NCBI RefSeq assembly: GCF_023566055.1
Contig: NZ_JALIQP010000003.1
Coordinates: forward strand, 62,001-126,000
Length of the DNA stretch: 64,000 bases
From: Halosolutus amylolyticus
Lineage (GTDB): Archaea; Halobacteriota; Halobacteria; Halobacteriales; Natrialbaceae
Direction: 5' to 3'
In this document: positions 51,352 through 59,895 of the stretch, piece by piece
Layout: each line of letters begins with the position of its first letter
Numbering within the stretch: the stretch's first letter is position 1
Translations under genes and position numbers: made by a program
Notes under the pieces: generated by a model
What the model was told of the DNA's origin: nothing
The model's database searches: none
What the model saw: only the letters and a program-made list of their open reading frames with translations

Positions 51352-52290
51352 ATGCAGGTCGCAATCCTTGGCTGTGGCTACGTCGGGCTCGAACTCGGCC
51401 GCCAGCTCGCCGACCGGGGCCACGAGGTCGTCGGCGTCCGCCGGTCGGCCGACGGGGTCGAGGAAATCGGGAACGCGGGCTTCGAGGGGGTTCGAGCGGA
51501 CGTCACCGATCCGAACGACCTCGCGGCGGTTCCAGACGTCGACGCGATCGTCTTCGCCGCCAGCAGCGGCGGCCGCGGTGCCGAAGCGGCCCGCGAGGTG
51601 TACGTCGAGGGACTGGAGACGGCGATCGAGGCCTTCGGCGAGCGCGACGACCCGCCGGAACGGCTGGTCTACACCTCCTCGACGGGGGTCCACGGCGACC
51701 ACGACGGGGACTGGGTGGACGAGGAGACGCCGATCGAGCCGACCACCGACAAGACCGCGGTACTCGCCGAGGCCGAGCGAATCGCGCTCGAACGGCCCCC
51801 GGAGTACGGGTTCGACGGCACCGTGGCGCGCTACGCCGGCCTCTACGGCCCCGATCGGTACCGCCTCGAGCGCTACCTCGAGGGGCCGGTCACGGAAGGG
51901 TACCTGAACATGGTTCACCGGGACGACGCCGCCGGCGCGGTTCGCTACCTGCTCGAAGAGAACCTCGCTCGCGGCGAGGTCGTCCAGGTCGTCGACGACG
52001 AACCCGTCGACAAGTGGGAGTTCGCCGACTGGCTGGCCGACGAATGCCACAATCGGACTGCGTCCGACAGGCAGCCGGAACGCTCGCGTTCCGGCGACGG
52101 GACCCATCGACCGCCGAAGCGAACCAAAGCCGAGCGACTCGAGGCCGACGACCTCTCGGAAGCCGCGCGGCGACGGATCCTGACGAGCAAGCGCTGTGCC
52201 AACGAGAAACTTCGCGACCTGGGCTACGAGTTCGCGTACCCGACGTTCCGCGAGGGCTACCGCGACGCGATCGAGAGCTACTGCGAGTGA
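51352..52290 (+). CDS. NAD-dependent epimerase/dehydratase family protein
   Basis: A 312-residue extended short-chain dehydrogenase. MQVAILGCGYVGLELGRQLADRG is the nucleotide-binding start (GxGxxG), RLVYTSSTGVHGDHDGDWVDE (near 104-124) the strand with the catalytic Ser/Thr, and the family Tyr lies further on in VARYAGLYGPDRYRL. The GxGYVG start resembles YeeZ-like proteins and nucleoside-diphosphate-sugar epimerases. The C-terminal part (FREGYRDAIESY) is typical. Substrate unknown. Confidence 0.83.
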   Translation: MQVAILGCGYVGLELGRQLADRGHEVVGVRRSADGVEEIGNAGFEGVRADVTDPNDLAAVPDVDAIVFAASSGGRGAEAAREVYVEGLETAIEAFGERDDPPERLVYTSSTGVHGDHDGDWVDEETPIEPTTDKTAVLAEAERIALERPPEYGFDGTVARYAGLYGPDRYRLERYLEGPVTEGYLNMVHRDDAAGAVRYLLEENLARGEVVQVVDDEPVDKWEFADWLADECHNRTASDRQPERSRSGDGTHRPPKRTKAERLEADDLSEAARRRILTSKRCANEKLRDLGYEFAYPTFREGYRDAIESYCE

Positions 52291-52408
52291 TCGTCCGCAG
52301 ATCGGGCGAACGAGCCGCGGAGACGGCCGATAACCGCGATCCGCCGCAACCGACTGGAACCCCGTTCGTGAGGGGAAATTTCATGGGGGTTCAATTTGAT
52401 TGTCCGAT

Positions 52409-53596
52409 ATGGGTTCCCGGAGCGTCCCCCCGAGCGCCGCATCCGGGGCGGACGTGTTAGTAATCGAGTCTGTCTCCGACTGGGCACAGTCGCTCGATCC
52501 GCTCGTTCTCTCGTTGCTCGTCCTCGCTGTGGTCGGACTCGGACTCGGCGGCTGGTGGGTCGTCCGCTGGTTCCGCCGTCCGCCGGGCGTGCGGCTCCAG
52601 CGAGTACTCGACTCCCACGACGACGTGGCGATCCTGATGCACCCCAATCCCGATCCGGACGCGATGTCGTGTGCGATGGGGGTCGCCGCGATCGCGGAGA
52701 CGGTCGACACCGACACGACGCTGCAGTTCCCCGGCGAGATCCGCCACCAGGAGAACCGCGCGTTCCGGACCGTCCTCGGCCTCGACCTGGACCGGGTCGA
52801 GTCGGGGTCGGACCTGGCCGCCGACGCGGTCGTCCTGGTCGATCACAACACGCCGCGTGGGTTCACGGGCGCGCAGATGATCGAACCGATCGCCGTGGTC
52901 GACCACCATCCGGGAAACGGTGCCGGCACGAAGTTTACCGACGTCCGGACCGAGTACGGCGCGGCGTCGACGATCCTCGTCGAGTACGTCGAGGCGATCG
53001 GCGGGACGACGGACGACGAGGACGAGGACGGGCCGCCGATCTCGCCGGAACTCGCGACGGGCCTGCTCTACGGCATCCAGTCCGATACGAACCACCTGAC
53101 GAACGGCTGTTCGCGCGCCGAGTTCGAGGCCGCCGCGTACCTCTACGACGCCATCGACGAGGACCTGCTCGAACGGATCGCCAACCCGCAGGTCAGCGAC
53201 GACGTGTTGCAGATCAAGGCGACGGCAATCACCGAGAAACGCGTCGAGGGGCCGTTTGCGGTCTGTGACGTCGGGGAGATCGGCAACGTCGACGCGATCC
53301 CCCAGGCGGCGGACGAACTCATGCACCTGGAGGGCGTGACGGCCGTCGTCGTCTACGGCCAGCACGACGGAACCCTCCACCTCTCCGGCCGATCGCGGGA
53401 CGATCGGGTCCACATGGGCGAGACGCTCCGCCACGCCGTCAGCGACATTCCGATGGCCAACGCGGGCGGGCACGCCCGCATGGGCGGCGGCCAGATCTCG
53501 ATCGATCACATGGAAGGGATCGGCCCCTCCGACGGAATCAGCAAACCGGAGTTCGAGGAACGGCTCTTTTCGGCGCTGTCGGGCGAACGATCGTAG
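52409..53596 (+). CDS. DHH family phosphoesterase with N-terminal membrane helix
   Basis: A 395-residue protein with one or two N-terminal hydrophobic segments (about 28-52), then a DHH domain: ILMHPNPDPDAMSCAMG near 78-94, VVLVDHNTPRG near 142-152, VVDHHPGNG near 165-173 (the DHH motif) and LLYGIQSDTNHLTNG near 226-240. A DHHA1-type C-terminus contains GGHARMGGGQISI near 357-369. RecJ/NrnA-like or c-di-AMP phosphodiesterase activity is possible. Membrane attachment favours a signalling or nano-RNA role (inference). Ends 9 bases from the convergent kinase gene. Confidence 0.85.
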   Translation: MGSRSVPPSAASGADVLVIESVSDWAQSLDPLVLSLLVLAVVGLGLGGWWVVRWFRRPPGVRLQRVLDSHDDVAILMHPNPDPDAMSCAMGVAAIAETVDTDTTLQFPGEIRHQENRAFRTVLGLDLDRVESGSDLAADAVVLVDHNTPRGFTGAQMIEPIAVVDHHPGNGAGTKFTDVRTEYGAASTILVEYVEAIGGTTDDEDEDGPPISPELATGLLYGIQSDTNHLTNGCSRAEFEAAAYLYDAIDEDLLERIANPQVSDDVLQIKATAITEKRVEGPFAVCDVGEIGNVDAIPQAADELMHLEGVTAVVVYGQHDGTLHLSGRSRDDRVHMGETLRHAVSDIPMANAGGHARMGGGQISIDHMEGIGPSDGISKPEFEERLFSALSGERS

Positions 53597-53605
53597 CGAT
53601 CGTTC

Positions 53606-54622
53606 TCATCGGTGGTCTCGCAACCGCGCGTCCAGCGCTTCGCTATCGGCCGTCTCGGCGCTCTCGACGAACGCCGCGGCACAGGCGTTCCCGAGCGACA
53701 GCGCGGCCTCCCACGGCCAATCTCGCGCCAGCGCGCAGGCGAGCGCGCCGGAGAACCGGTCTCCCGCGCCGAGCGTGAGCGTCGGGTCGCCGGTCTCGAG
53801 CATCGCGACCGAAATCGTGTCCGACGGGGTGGCCGCGATCGCGTCGTCCGCGCCGTGGTAGACGACGGCGGAGATCCCGAGCGCGGATCGCACCGCTTCG
53901 GCGTGGTCGGTCGTCGGTTCGCCGGGGACACCGGCGACGGCCGCGACGGTCTCGTACTCGGTCCGGTTGACGCTCAGGGCGACGTCGATCGACGACTCGG
54001 CGCGAGCCAGCGCGTCGAGGAGGGTCTCGAGGTCGGCGTCCACGACCAGTTCGATCGCGCCGGGATCGACCACGACGGGCACGCCGTCGGCGCTCTCGGC
54101 CAGTCGATCGAGGACGCCGGTGAGGCCGCGATAGATGGCCCAGTTCGTACAGCAGAGGGCGTCCGCGGCCGCGATCCGGTCCCAGTCGACGACCGCGGTG
54201 AGGTCGTCGACGTTCCAGTCGGGCGGCTGGCTCGATCGCTCGGGAAAGAGAACCTCCTCGCCGTCGAACGCGAAGACGTGGATCGCCGCGGGCGGTCCCA
54301 TCGAGTGGGTCTCGAAGGGCAGATCCGCGAGCACCTCGTGATCGAGGTGGCCGACGACCGTCGCGTCGTCGCCCAGCGCGTGGACCTGCGTCGCGGCGTT
54401 GACCGCTTGCCCGCCGGGACGGACGTCGACCAGTTCGATCGGGAACGTCTCGCCGTCGCCCGCACGGAGGTGGCGGCCGAGCGCGGCGGGTGATTCGACC
54501 CGATCGCCGCCGGCCCCCGTGACCCGGTAGCAGTAGTCGACGCTCCCGTCGGGAAGCGTGACGATCTGCTTCGACTCCTCGGCAATGGACGAGAGCCGAT
54601 CGCGCAGACGTGCGTAGCTCAC
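53606..54622 (-). CDS. PfkB family sugar kinase
   Basis: A 338-residue carbohydrate or nucleoside kinase of the ribokinase family. VRPGGQAVNAATQVHALGDDATVVG (about 67-91) is the PfkB signature 1 region, and TLTLGAGDRFSGALACALA near 284-302 is signature 2 with the catalytic Asp. Substrate not determinable. The GTG at 54622 was chosen over one three codons upstream because a TCTTTTACC TATA lies about 25 bases before it. Confidence 0.85.
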   Translation of the reverse strand: MSYARLRDRLSSIAEESKQIVTLPDGSVDYCYRVTGAGGDRVESPAALGRHLRAGDGETFPIELVDVRPGGQAVNAATQVHALGDDATVVGHLDHEVLADLPFETHSMGPPAAIHVFAFDGEEVLFPERSSQPPDWNVDDLTAVVDWDRIAAADALCCTNWAIYRGLTGVLDRLAESADGVPVVVDPGAIELVVDADLETLLDALARAESSIDVALSVNRTEYETVAAVAGVPGEPTTDHAEAVRSALGISAVVYHGADDAIAATPSDTISVAMLETGDPTLTLGAGDRFSGALACALARDWPWEAALSLGNACAAAFVESAETADSEALDARLRDHR

Positions 54623-54739
54623 GCCCGACACTGCGACGCTGTGGGGTAAAAGAGTGCACCCGACTCTGCCGGAGCGTCGCGGGTGCGAGAGGCTTACGGG
54701 GCCGGTCGCACCGGAACGGGTCGACGAGGACGATCCGTC

Positions 54740-54910
54740 TCAGCGGATCTCCTTCCACTCCGCGGCGCAGTCGGGGCAGATCCGGACCGTCTTGATCTCG
54801 TCCGGGTCGTTCTCGGTCTTCAGGGGCTTCTCGCACTCGCCACAGACGAGTCGATCGTACGTGTCCTTCTCGAGTTCGCCGTCACGGAGTGCCTTCCGGA
54901 CTGATTTCAT
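54740..54910 (-). CDS. HVO_0758-type zinc-finger microprotein
   Basis: A 56-residue protein opening MKSVRKALRDGELEKDTYDR with CGEC and CPDC pairs (near 28-31 and 48-51), closely matching the haloarchaeal HVO_0758 family. The Haloferax member binds one zinc ion and has been linked to biofilm formation and swarming (from memory of published work). Very well conserved size. The frame upstream of MKSVRK is rejected as it overlaps the divergent promoter. Confidence 0.9.
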   Translation of the reverse strand: MKSVRKALRDGELEKDTYDRLVCGECEKPLKTENDPDEIKTVRICPDCAAEWKEIR

Positions 54911-55068
54911 GTTGCCGACGTACGCAGGTAGGGGAGAAAAAGACCGGGGCTTTCTCGAAGGCCGTGGCGTGGCCGTCCCGTCAGCCACACGTCGGACGAT
55001 TCTGGCGCGAGCGATCACCGTTCGCCGGAGTCGTGGCCGTTTTACCGGTTCGGCCGAATACCCTACCG

Positions 55069-56202
55069 ATGGAGTACGTCCAGGAGCGGATCGCGACGCT
55101 CCACGATTTCGGTACCGGAGGAAGCGTCGCGACCGGTGACGCGCTCGCGGGGGCCGTCAGGGACGCGGCGGTCGTCGTCCCGATGACCGATCGCGAACTC
55201 GAGAGTCCGGCCGCCGCGCGCGTGCTGGGCGAACTCGAACGCCTCGATCCCGCCGCCGTGATCGTCCCCGTCCGTTCCGCTCCCGATCGGATCGGTCCCT
55301 TCCGCGAGTGGCTCGCGTCCTTCGGACTCCCGATCGAGGTGCTGTGGTGCAACGCGCCCGCGGTCGATACCCTCCTGGACGAGGCCGGGTTGGCGGGCGA
55401 GTTGGGGAAAGGCCGGGACGTCTGGCTCGCGCTCGGCCCCGCCGCGGACGTCGGCGAGTACGTGGTCGTCCACGACGCCGACGCCCGCAGCTACGAGGCC
55501 GAGCACGTCCGCCGCCTGCTCGCTCCCCTGACGATGGACGTCGCCTTCTCGAAAGGATACTACGCGCGCGTCGAGGAGGGCAGGCTCTACGGCAGGCTCT
55601 TCCGCCTGTTCTACGAACCCCTGGTCCGGACGCTCTCCGGGGCCCACGACGCGGCGATCCTCGACTATCTCGGCTCGTTCCGCTACGCGCTCGCCGGCGA
55701 GTTCGCCGCCACCGCCGACCTCGCTCGCCGACTCCGATCGCCCCGAACGTGGGGGCTAGAGGTCGGCACGCTCGGCGACGCCTTCGCACACGCCGGCTTC
55801 GCGGGTACCGCGCAGGTCGACCTCGGCCGCCACGTCCACGACCACCGCGCGGTCGCCGGCGAGGCCGGTCTGGAGGGAATGAGCCGCGACGTCGCGACCA
55901 CCCTCCTGCGGGTGATCGAGGAACACGGCGTCGCGCCCGACTACGACACCCTCCCCGGTCGGTACCGGAACGTCGGCGAGCGACTGATCGATCAGTACGC
56001 GGCCGACGCGGCGTTCAACGGCCTCTCGTACGATCGAGCCGGCGAACGCGACCAACTGGCCCGCTACGCCGAGTCGATCGTCCCGCCGGGACCCGATCGT
56101 CGGCTGCCGTCGTGGCGCGAGGCCCCCTTCGCACCGGGGGACGTTCGCGCGGCGGCACAACCGTGGGTCGGCGGCCGAATCGGCTCCAGCGCGGACGACT
56201 GA
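55069..56202 (+). CDS. Glycosyltransferase, glucosyl-3-phosphoglycerate synthase-like
   Basis: A 377-residue GT family 2/81-type enzyme. VVHDADARSYEAEHVRRLLAPL near 134-155 contains the DxD metal motif of the fold; FSKGYYARVEEGRLYGRLFRLFYEP near 163-187 and WGLEVGTLGD near 226-235 are typical of GpgS/mannosyl-3-phosphoglycerate synthases. Product would be glucosyl(or mannosyl)-3-phosphoglycerate, a compatible-solute precursor (inference). The TATA-like GTTTTACC lies about 28 bases before the ATG. The stop is followed at once by the hairpin 56203-56222. Confidence 0.75.
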   Translation: MEYVQERIATLHDFGTGGSVATGDALAGAVRDAAVVVPMTDRELESPAAARVLGELERLDPAAVIVPVRSAPDRIGPFREWLASFGLPIEVLWCNAPAVDTLLDEAGLAGELGKGRDVWLALGPAADVGEYVVVHDADARSYEAEHVRRLLAPLTMDVAFSKGYYARVEEGRLYGRLFRLFYEPLVRTLSGAHDAAILDYLGSFRYALAGEFAATADLARRLRSPRTWGLEVGTLGDAFAHAGFAGTAQVDLGRHVHDHRAVAGEAGLEGMSRDVATTLLRVIEEHGVAPDYDTLPGRYRNVGERLIDQYAADAAFNGLSYDRAGERDQLARYAESIVPPGPDRRLPSWREAPFAPGDVRAAAQPWVGGRIGSSADD

Positions 56203-56222
56203 TACGGACAGTAGTCCGTATT
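56203..56222. terminator. Perfect short hairpin, probable remnant of repeat family B
   Basis: ATACGGAC AGTA GTCCGTAT is an 8-base perfect inverted repeat beginning on the last bases around the stop codon of the glycosyltransferase gene. ATACGGAC is the outer arm of family B repeats, so this looks like a copy that lost its middle. Confidence 0.5.
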
Positions 56223-56277
56223 GGCGCCGGGCGACGCGCTCACAGTCTTTATCAAATCACCACCCGTTGTGCCTCCT

Positions 56278-56790
56278 ATGGACGCCACCGCCGACGAACT
56301 CGCCGGCGTGGTCGACCTCTTCGGCGGGTTGACCCGCGCGGAACTCGAACGCGCACTCGCGGAGGCCGCCTTCCGGGCCGACGGCCAGTCCGTCGACGAG
56401 GCCGCCCTCGCGGACGCGATCGATCGGGGCGTCGAGACCTTCGCCCTCGTCCGGTACGAGCGGGACGGCGACGGCGGCGGCCCCTCGGCCGAGAGCGCTG
56501 GCGACGAGGACACAGGGCCGCTGCTGGTCGCGGGACCGACGGCGTTTCCGACGGTTCCGGAGCACGCCGAAGACGTCCCCCACATCCTCGACGTCGAGCC
56601 GCGACGGCTCGATCGCGAGGCCCTCGGGGACCGGACGCGATCGCGGTTCGCCGACGCGGTCGATCGAGCGATCGAGGCGGGCGACGACGACCGAATCGAG
56701 CACCTGATCGACGTCAGCTACGATATCGAAGCGTGGGCGCCGATCGACGTGGCCGACGACCGACGGCGGCTGGAAGCGGCTCTCGAGTGA
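56278..56790 (+). CDS. Conserved halobacterial protein (DUF7109-like)
   Basis: A 170-residue acidic protein with no recognised catalytic motif. It has two helical regions (about 1-50 and 125-170) around a variable Gly/Glu-rich loop (about 65-85). Similar proteins are often placed next to the CoA-type Nudix gene, and I believe they are catalogued as DUF7109, though I am not certain of the number. The ATG at 56278 follows a TTTATC TATA-like box by about 30 bases. The next gene starts 4 bases after its stop. Confidence 0.68.
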   Translation: MDATADELAGVVDLFGGLTRAELERALAEAAFRADGQSVDEAALADAIDRGVETFALVRYERDGDGGGPSAESAGDEDTGPLLVAGPTAFPTVPEHAEDVPHILDVEPRRLDREALGDRTRSRFADAVDRAIEAGDDDRIEHLIDVSYDIEAWAPIDVADDRRRLEAALE

Positions 56791-56794
56791 TCGC

Positions 56795-57388
56795 ATGCCA
56801 GGACCGACACTGACCCTCGATCCCGTCGCGAACCACGAACCGCGAGAGATCGACGACCAGGAGTACGACGCGGCCGTCCTCGCGCCGATCATCGAACGCG
56901 ACGGGGAACACCACCTGCTGTTCACCCGTCGGGCCGACCACCTCGGCGAGCACCCAGGGCAGATGAGTTTCCCCGGCGGCGGTGCCGAACCCGTCGACGA
57001 GACGATCCTCGAGACGGCGCTCCGGGAGGCCAACGAGGAGATCGGGCTCGAGGCCGCCGAGGCCGAGGTCGTCGGCCAGCTAGACGACATCCGGACGATC
57101 ACGGAGTACACCGTCACGCCGTTCGTGGCCCACGTTCAGGACCGGGAGTACGTCCGCGACGATCGGGAAGTCGCCGAGATCGTCGTCCTGCCGCTCTCGG
57201 GCCTGCTCGATCCGGACAATTACGAGTATGAGCGCCGGGACCACCCCTACTACGGCGACATCGTCATCCACTACTTCCACGTCGACGGCTACACCGTCTG
57301 GGGGGCGACCGGCCGCATCCTCGTCCAGTTGCTCGAACTGGCGACCGACTTCGAAGCGCCGGAACGCGTCGATCGATCGACGTTGTAA
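56795..57388 (+). CDS. Nudix CoA pyrophosphatase-like
   Basis: A 197-residue Nudix hydrolase of the NudL/CoAse branch. MSFPGGGAEPVDETILETAL then REANEEIGL (near 49-78) is the Nudix box with the extended GGG AEPxDxxxxxTALRE pattern, and LFTRRADHLGEHPGQMSFPGG upstream matches the UPF0035 (CoA pyrophosphatase) motif LLTxRxxxLxxHxGQxxFPGG. It cleaves CoA or its derivatives to phosphopantetheine and 3',5'-ADP. Coupled to the preceding gene. Confidence 0.9.
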   Translation: MPGPTLTLDPVANHEPREIDDQEYDAAVLAPIIERDGEHHLLFTRRADHLGEHPGQMSFPGGGAEPVDETILETALREANEEIGLEAAEAEVVGQLDDIRTITEYTVTPFVAHVQDREYVRDDREVAEIVVLPLSGLLDPDNYEYERRDHPYYGDIVIHYFHVDGYTVWGATGRILVQLLELATDFEAPERVDRSTL

Positions 57389-57453
57389 TCGACTGGCACT
57401 GTCGAAATCCATAGAGACCGACAGAAGGTTCGTGCTGAACACAGAGGATGTAT

Positions 57454-57906
57454 CTATCGACTCTCCACACTATAAGAATCAGATTGAGTCCCCTGAAAAT
57501 GGGTCAGTCCACGACCAAGAAGGTATCCAAGGATACCTATGGGTGCCCCATACAGGAAGCCCCCTTCCAGGACAAGTTGTGTGTATTCAAGGAGAGTTGG
57601 GTCCCTCGCGAAGGCGAGATTCCCGCTCAGGAAAAATCCCATTAGCGGAGCGGCAACAAGTACGACGCTGATAATCACCCCATTGTACAGATACGAACTT
57701 ATTGCGGCGACAATCAGCAAAATCAGCATGAAGAAGACCAGATTGTAGCCTCTCCCGAGCCGTTTATTGAGTGCGTCACCAAGACCACCAGTGAATGTCA
57801 GAAGAACATACAAGCCAACCAGCAGGCCAAGAGAGACTGCCAGTAATTTGCCGGCTCTTGTTTCCGACGTTCCAATGAGGACGGTCCTGACACGGTGGTT
57901 CGTCAT
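57454..57906 (-). CDS. AT-rich membrane protein of unknown function
   Basis: A 150-residue membrane protein with four hydrophobic segments (about 18-42, 56-80, 80-102 and 118-136), and short polar ends. No family recognised. Codon use and base composition differ sharply from the neighbours (many AAx and TTx codons, AT-rich flanks), which suggests recent acquisition. MTNHRVRT start follows a TTTAAGGTTAAC promoter-like stretch about 25 bases upstream. Confidence 0.65.
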   Translation of the reverse strand: MTNHRVRTVLIGTSETRAGKLLAVSLGLLVGLYVLLTFTGGLGDALNKRLGRGYNLVFFMLILLIVAAISSYLYNGVIISVVLVAAPLMGFFLSGNLAFARDPTLLEYTQLVLEGGFLYGAPIGILGYLLGRGLTHFQGTQSDSYSVESR

Positions 57907-58281
57907 AGTATTCCTTTCTATTATGTTAACCTTAAACATGCCCTATACGCAAAAAGTTGTTTGACCGATTCGCGCTCTGTATTCAGCAAGGCTTCTAAAA
58001 CCTGTAACCGCTTGAGAATTCCATCAGAGCCGATCGACCAGTTCCGAACCGAACGCAACGAGTCCGTCGACCGGTGGCGACAGGGGTAATCTCGATGACG
58101 ATGTATCGCTCTCAGTCGAATCCAGAACCGGCCCCTCCTCGATTACCCCGTCGAGTTCTGCACGGAGCGTTACCCTTTTGCGCGCTGGCCTCTCAGCAGG
58201 CCTATGGTCGCACAGACGATGGATCGAGTTCCGCACCGACTGTGAACGCTTGCAGTTACTCGTTCTGAGTGGTGAGTATCG
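57907..58281. other. Intergenic space with an AT-rich half and no recognised gene
   Basis: Holds the promoter of the AT-rich membrane protein (near 57915-57950) and about 330 bases with no convincing gene. A long frame on the minus strand crosses it, but that frame is the shadow of the two downstream genes. GC rises back to the chromosomal level after about 58030. Confidence 0.45.
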
Positions 58282-59064
58282 ATGTTGACAGCCTCGAGTA
58301 CCGTCGCCCGCGTCGGCCTGGACGCGATCGCGCTCAAGCCGACCGAGTGTAACGTCTCGGCGGCCGCGTCGCTCCCGATCGAGACGATCGCGATCGACTA
58401 CGAGGGCCGCGAGCACCTGCCGGACCCGGACGCGCTCGAGACGCTCGCCGCCGAGGCCGAGGTCCGGGTCACGACGCCGGTCCGGGCCGACGGCTTCGAC
58501 CCGCTCGGCGACGCGTCGCTGGTCGCGGACCTGCCCGACTCGATCGGGCGCGTGCTGGTAGCCGGCCACCCGGCCTACCTCACCGACGCGGAACGATCGC
58601 GGGCGGTCGCGCCGCGCCTCGGACGCGCCATCGAGGCCGACCCGGACGCGTGGGTCGGCACCGAGAGCGTCGAACGGATCGCCATGGCGACCGGCGGGAC
58701 CCAGTACGACCTGCTCTCGCGGACGACCGATCGGGAACTCCGGGCGCTCCGGGCGGCCGGCTTCGACGGCGAGGTCGCGGTCTACGCGCCGACGGTGCTG
58801 ACCGACGACGACGACGCCGTCCTCGACGCCGTCGGGGACTACGTCGCGCGACGGCAGTCGGTCGCGGCCGCGCTCCCCGACGGCGCGGCGACCGATGCGA
58901 ACGCGAGCGGTCGCGCACGGGAGGTCCTGTCGAAGGCGGCCCGGGACTACGCGCTGGTCGGGACCGAAGCCGCGGTCCGCGAACAGACCGACGCGCTCCG
59001 TGAGGCCGGGGCGACGACGATCGTCGGCTATCCGGCCCGGGGACTCGACTCGCTTCGGTCCTGA
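58282..59064 (+). CDS. Conserved halobacterial protein, luciferase-like fold suspected
   Basis: A 260-residue protein. TTIVGYPARGLDSL at the end and the VYAPTVLTDDDDAVLDAV segment (about 173-190) resemble the closing parts of F420-dependent luciferase-like oxidoreductases, but the catalytic middle does not clearly match. I believe it belongs to DUF7388; the number is from memory. It precedes the creatininase-family gene by 66 bases in the same direction, so cotranscription is likely. Function unknown. Confidence 0.6.
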   Translation: MLTASSTVARVGLDAIALKPTECNVSAAASLPIETIAIDYEGREHLPDPDALETLAAEAEVRVTTPVRADGFDPLGDASLVADLPDSIGRVLVAGHPAYLTDAERSRAVAPRLGRAIEADPDAWVGTESVERIAMATGGTQYDLLSRTTDRELRALRAAGFDGEVAVYAPTVLTDDDDAVLDAVGDYVARRQSVAAALPDGAATDANASGRAREVLSKAARDYALVGTEAAVREQTDALREAGATTIVGYPARGLDSLRS

Positions 59065-59130
59065 CCCCGAATTATCGAATTCGATCGCCAGTCCCGTGAA
59101 CATAAGAGCCTCCGGCATCCACAGGAGGGC

Positions 59131-59895
59131 ATGACACTGCTCGCCGAACGCACGACGGCGACGGCCGCCGACGAACTCGAGGGGGCCGACGTCGGCGTGC
59201 TCCCCGTCGGCAGTACCGAACAGCACGGGCCAGCGCTGGCGCTCGGGATGGATCACCTGGCCGCGGAGGCGTTCGCCCGATCGGCGATCGATCGCGAGGA
59301 TAGCGTCGTTCTTCCCACGATCCCCGTGGGCGTCAGCGCCCACCACCGCCAGTTCGACGGGACGCTGTACGTCTCCCCGGAGACGTTCGAACGCTACGTC
59401 ACGGAGACGATCGCGAGCCTCGCCGAGCACGGCGTCCGGAAGGTCGTGGTCGTCAACGGCCACGGCGGGAATACGGGCGCACTGCGACGGGCCGCGCGAA
59501 CCCTGCGCGACGATCGAACGGCCTTCGCGCCGCCGTGGAACTGGTGGGACAGCGTCGAGGACGTCGCCGACGACCTGTTCGACGAGGCGGGCGGCCACGC
59601 GGACGCGATGGAATCGAGCCTGCTCTGGCACCTGCACGCGGACCTGGTCGATGCGGACGAACTGGCGGCCGCCGAGGACGGCGCGAGCGACGGCTGGGGC
59701 GAGTCCGTCCACGGGGCCGCGCTCGGCTTCGACACGATCGACTTCTCCGAGAGCGGCGCGGTCGGCCGTCCGACGCAGGCCGACCCCGAGAAGGGGGCGC
59801 AGGTGTTCGAGGCCGCTCGCGACCAGTTGCACGCGTTGCTCGACTGGCTCGCGGACCGACCGATCGACGACTGCTGGCCGCGTGATCACGAATGA
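59131..59895 (+). CDS. Creatininase family amidohydrolase (ArfB-like)
   Basis: A 254-residue metal-dependent hydrolase. GSTEQHGPALALGMDHLA near 28-45 (Glu-His...Asp) and VVVNGHGGNTGALRRA near 106-121, then HADAMESSLLWHL near 151-163, are the metal ligands and active site of the creatininase fold. In archaea the family includes ArfB, the formylamide hydrolase shared by riboflavin and F420 biosynthesis, so ArfB is the best guess; creatinine or other amide hydrolysis is the alternative. It overlaps the next gene by 4 bases. Confidence 0.8.
   Translation: MTLLAERTTATAADELEGADVGVLPVGSTEQHGPALALGMDHLAAEAFARSAIDREDSVVLPTIPVGVSAHHRQFDGTLYVSPETFERYVTETIASLAEHGVRKVVVVNGHGGNTGALRRAARTLRDDRTAFAPPWNWWDSVEDVADDLFDEAGGHADAMESSLLWHLHADLVDADELAAAEDGASDGWGESVHGAALGFDTIDFSESGAVGRPTQADPEKGAQVFEAARDQLHALLDWLADRPIDDCWPRDHE

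Noticed and set aside
58024-59889. 621-codon frame on the minus strand
   Set aside because: It is antisense to the luciferase-like and creatininase-family genes, whose motifs are clear; its own product is Arg/Asp-rich without a domain.
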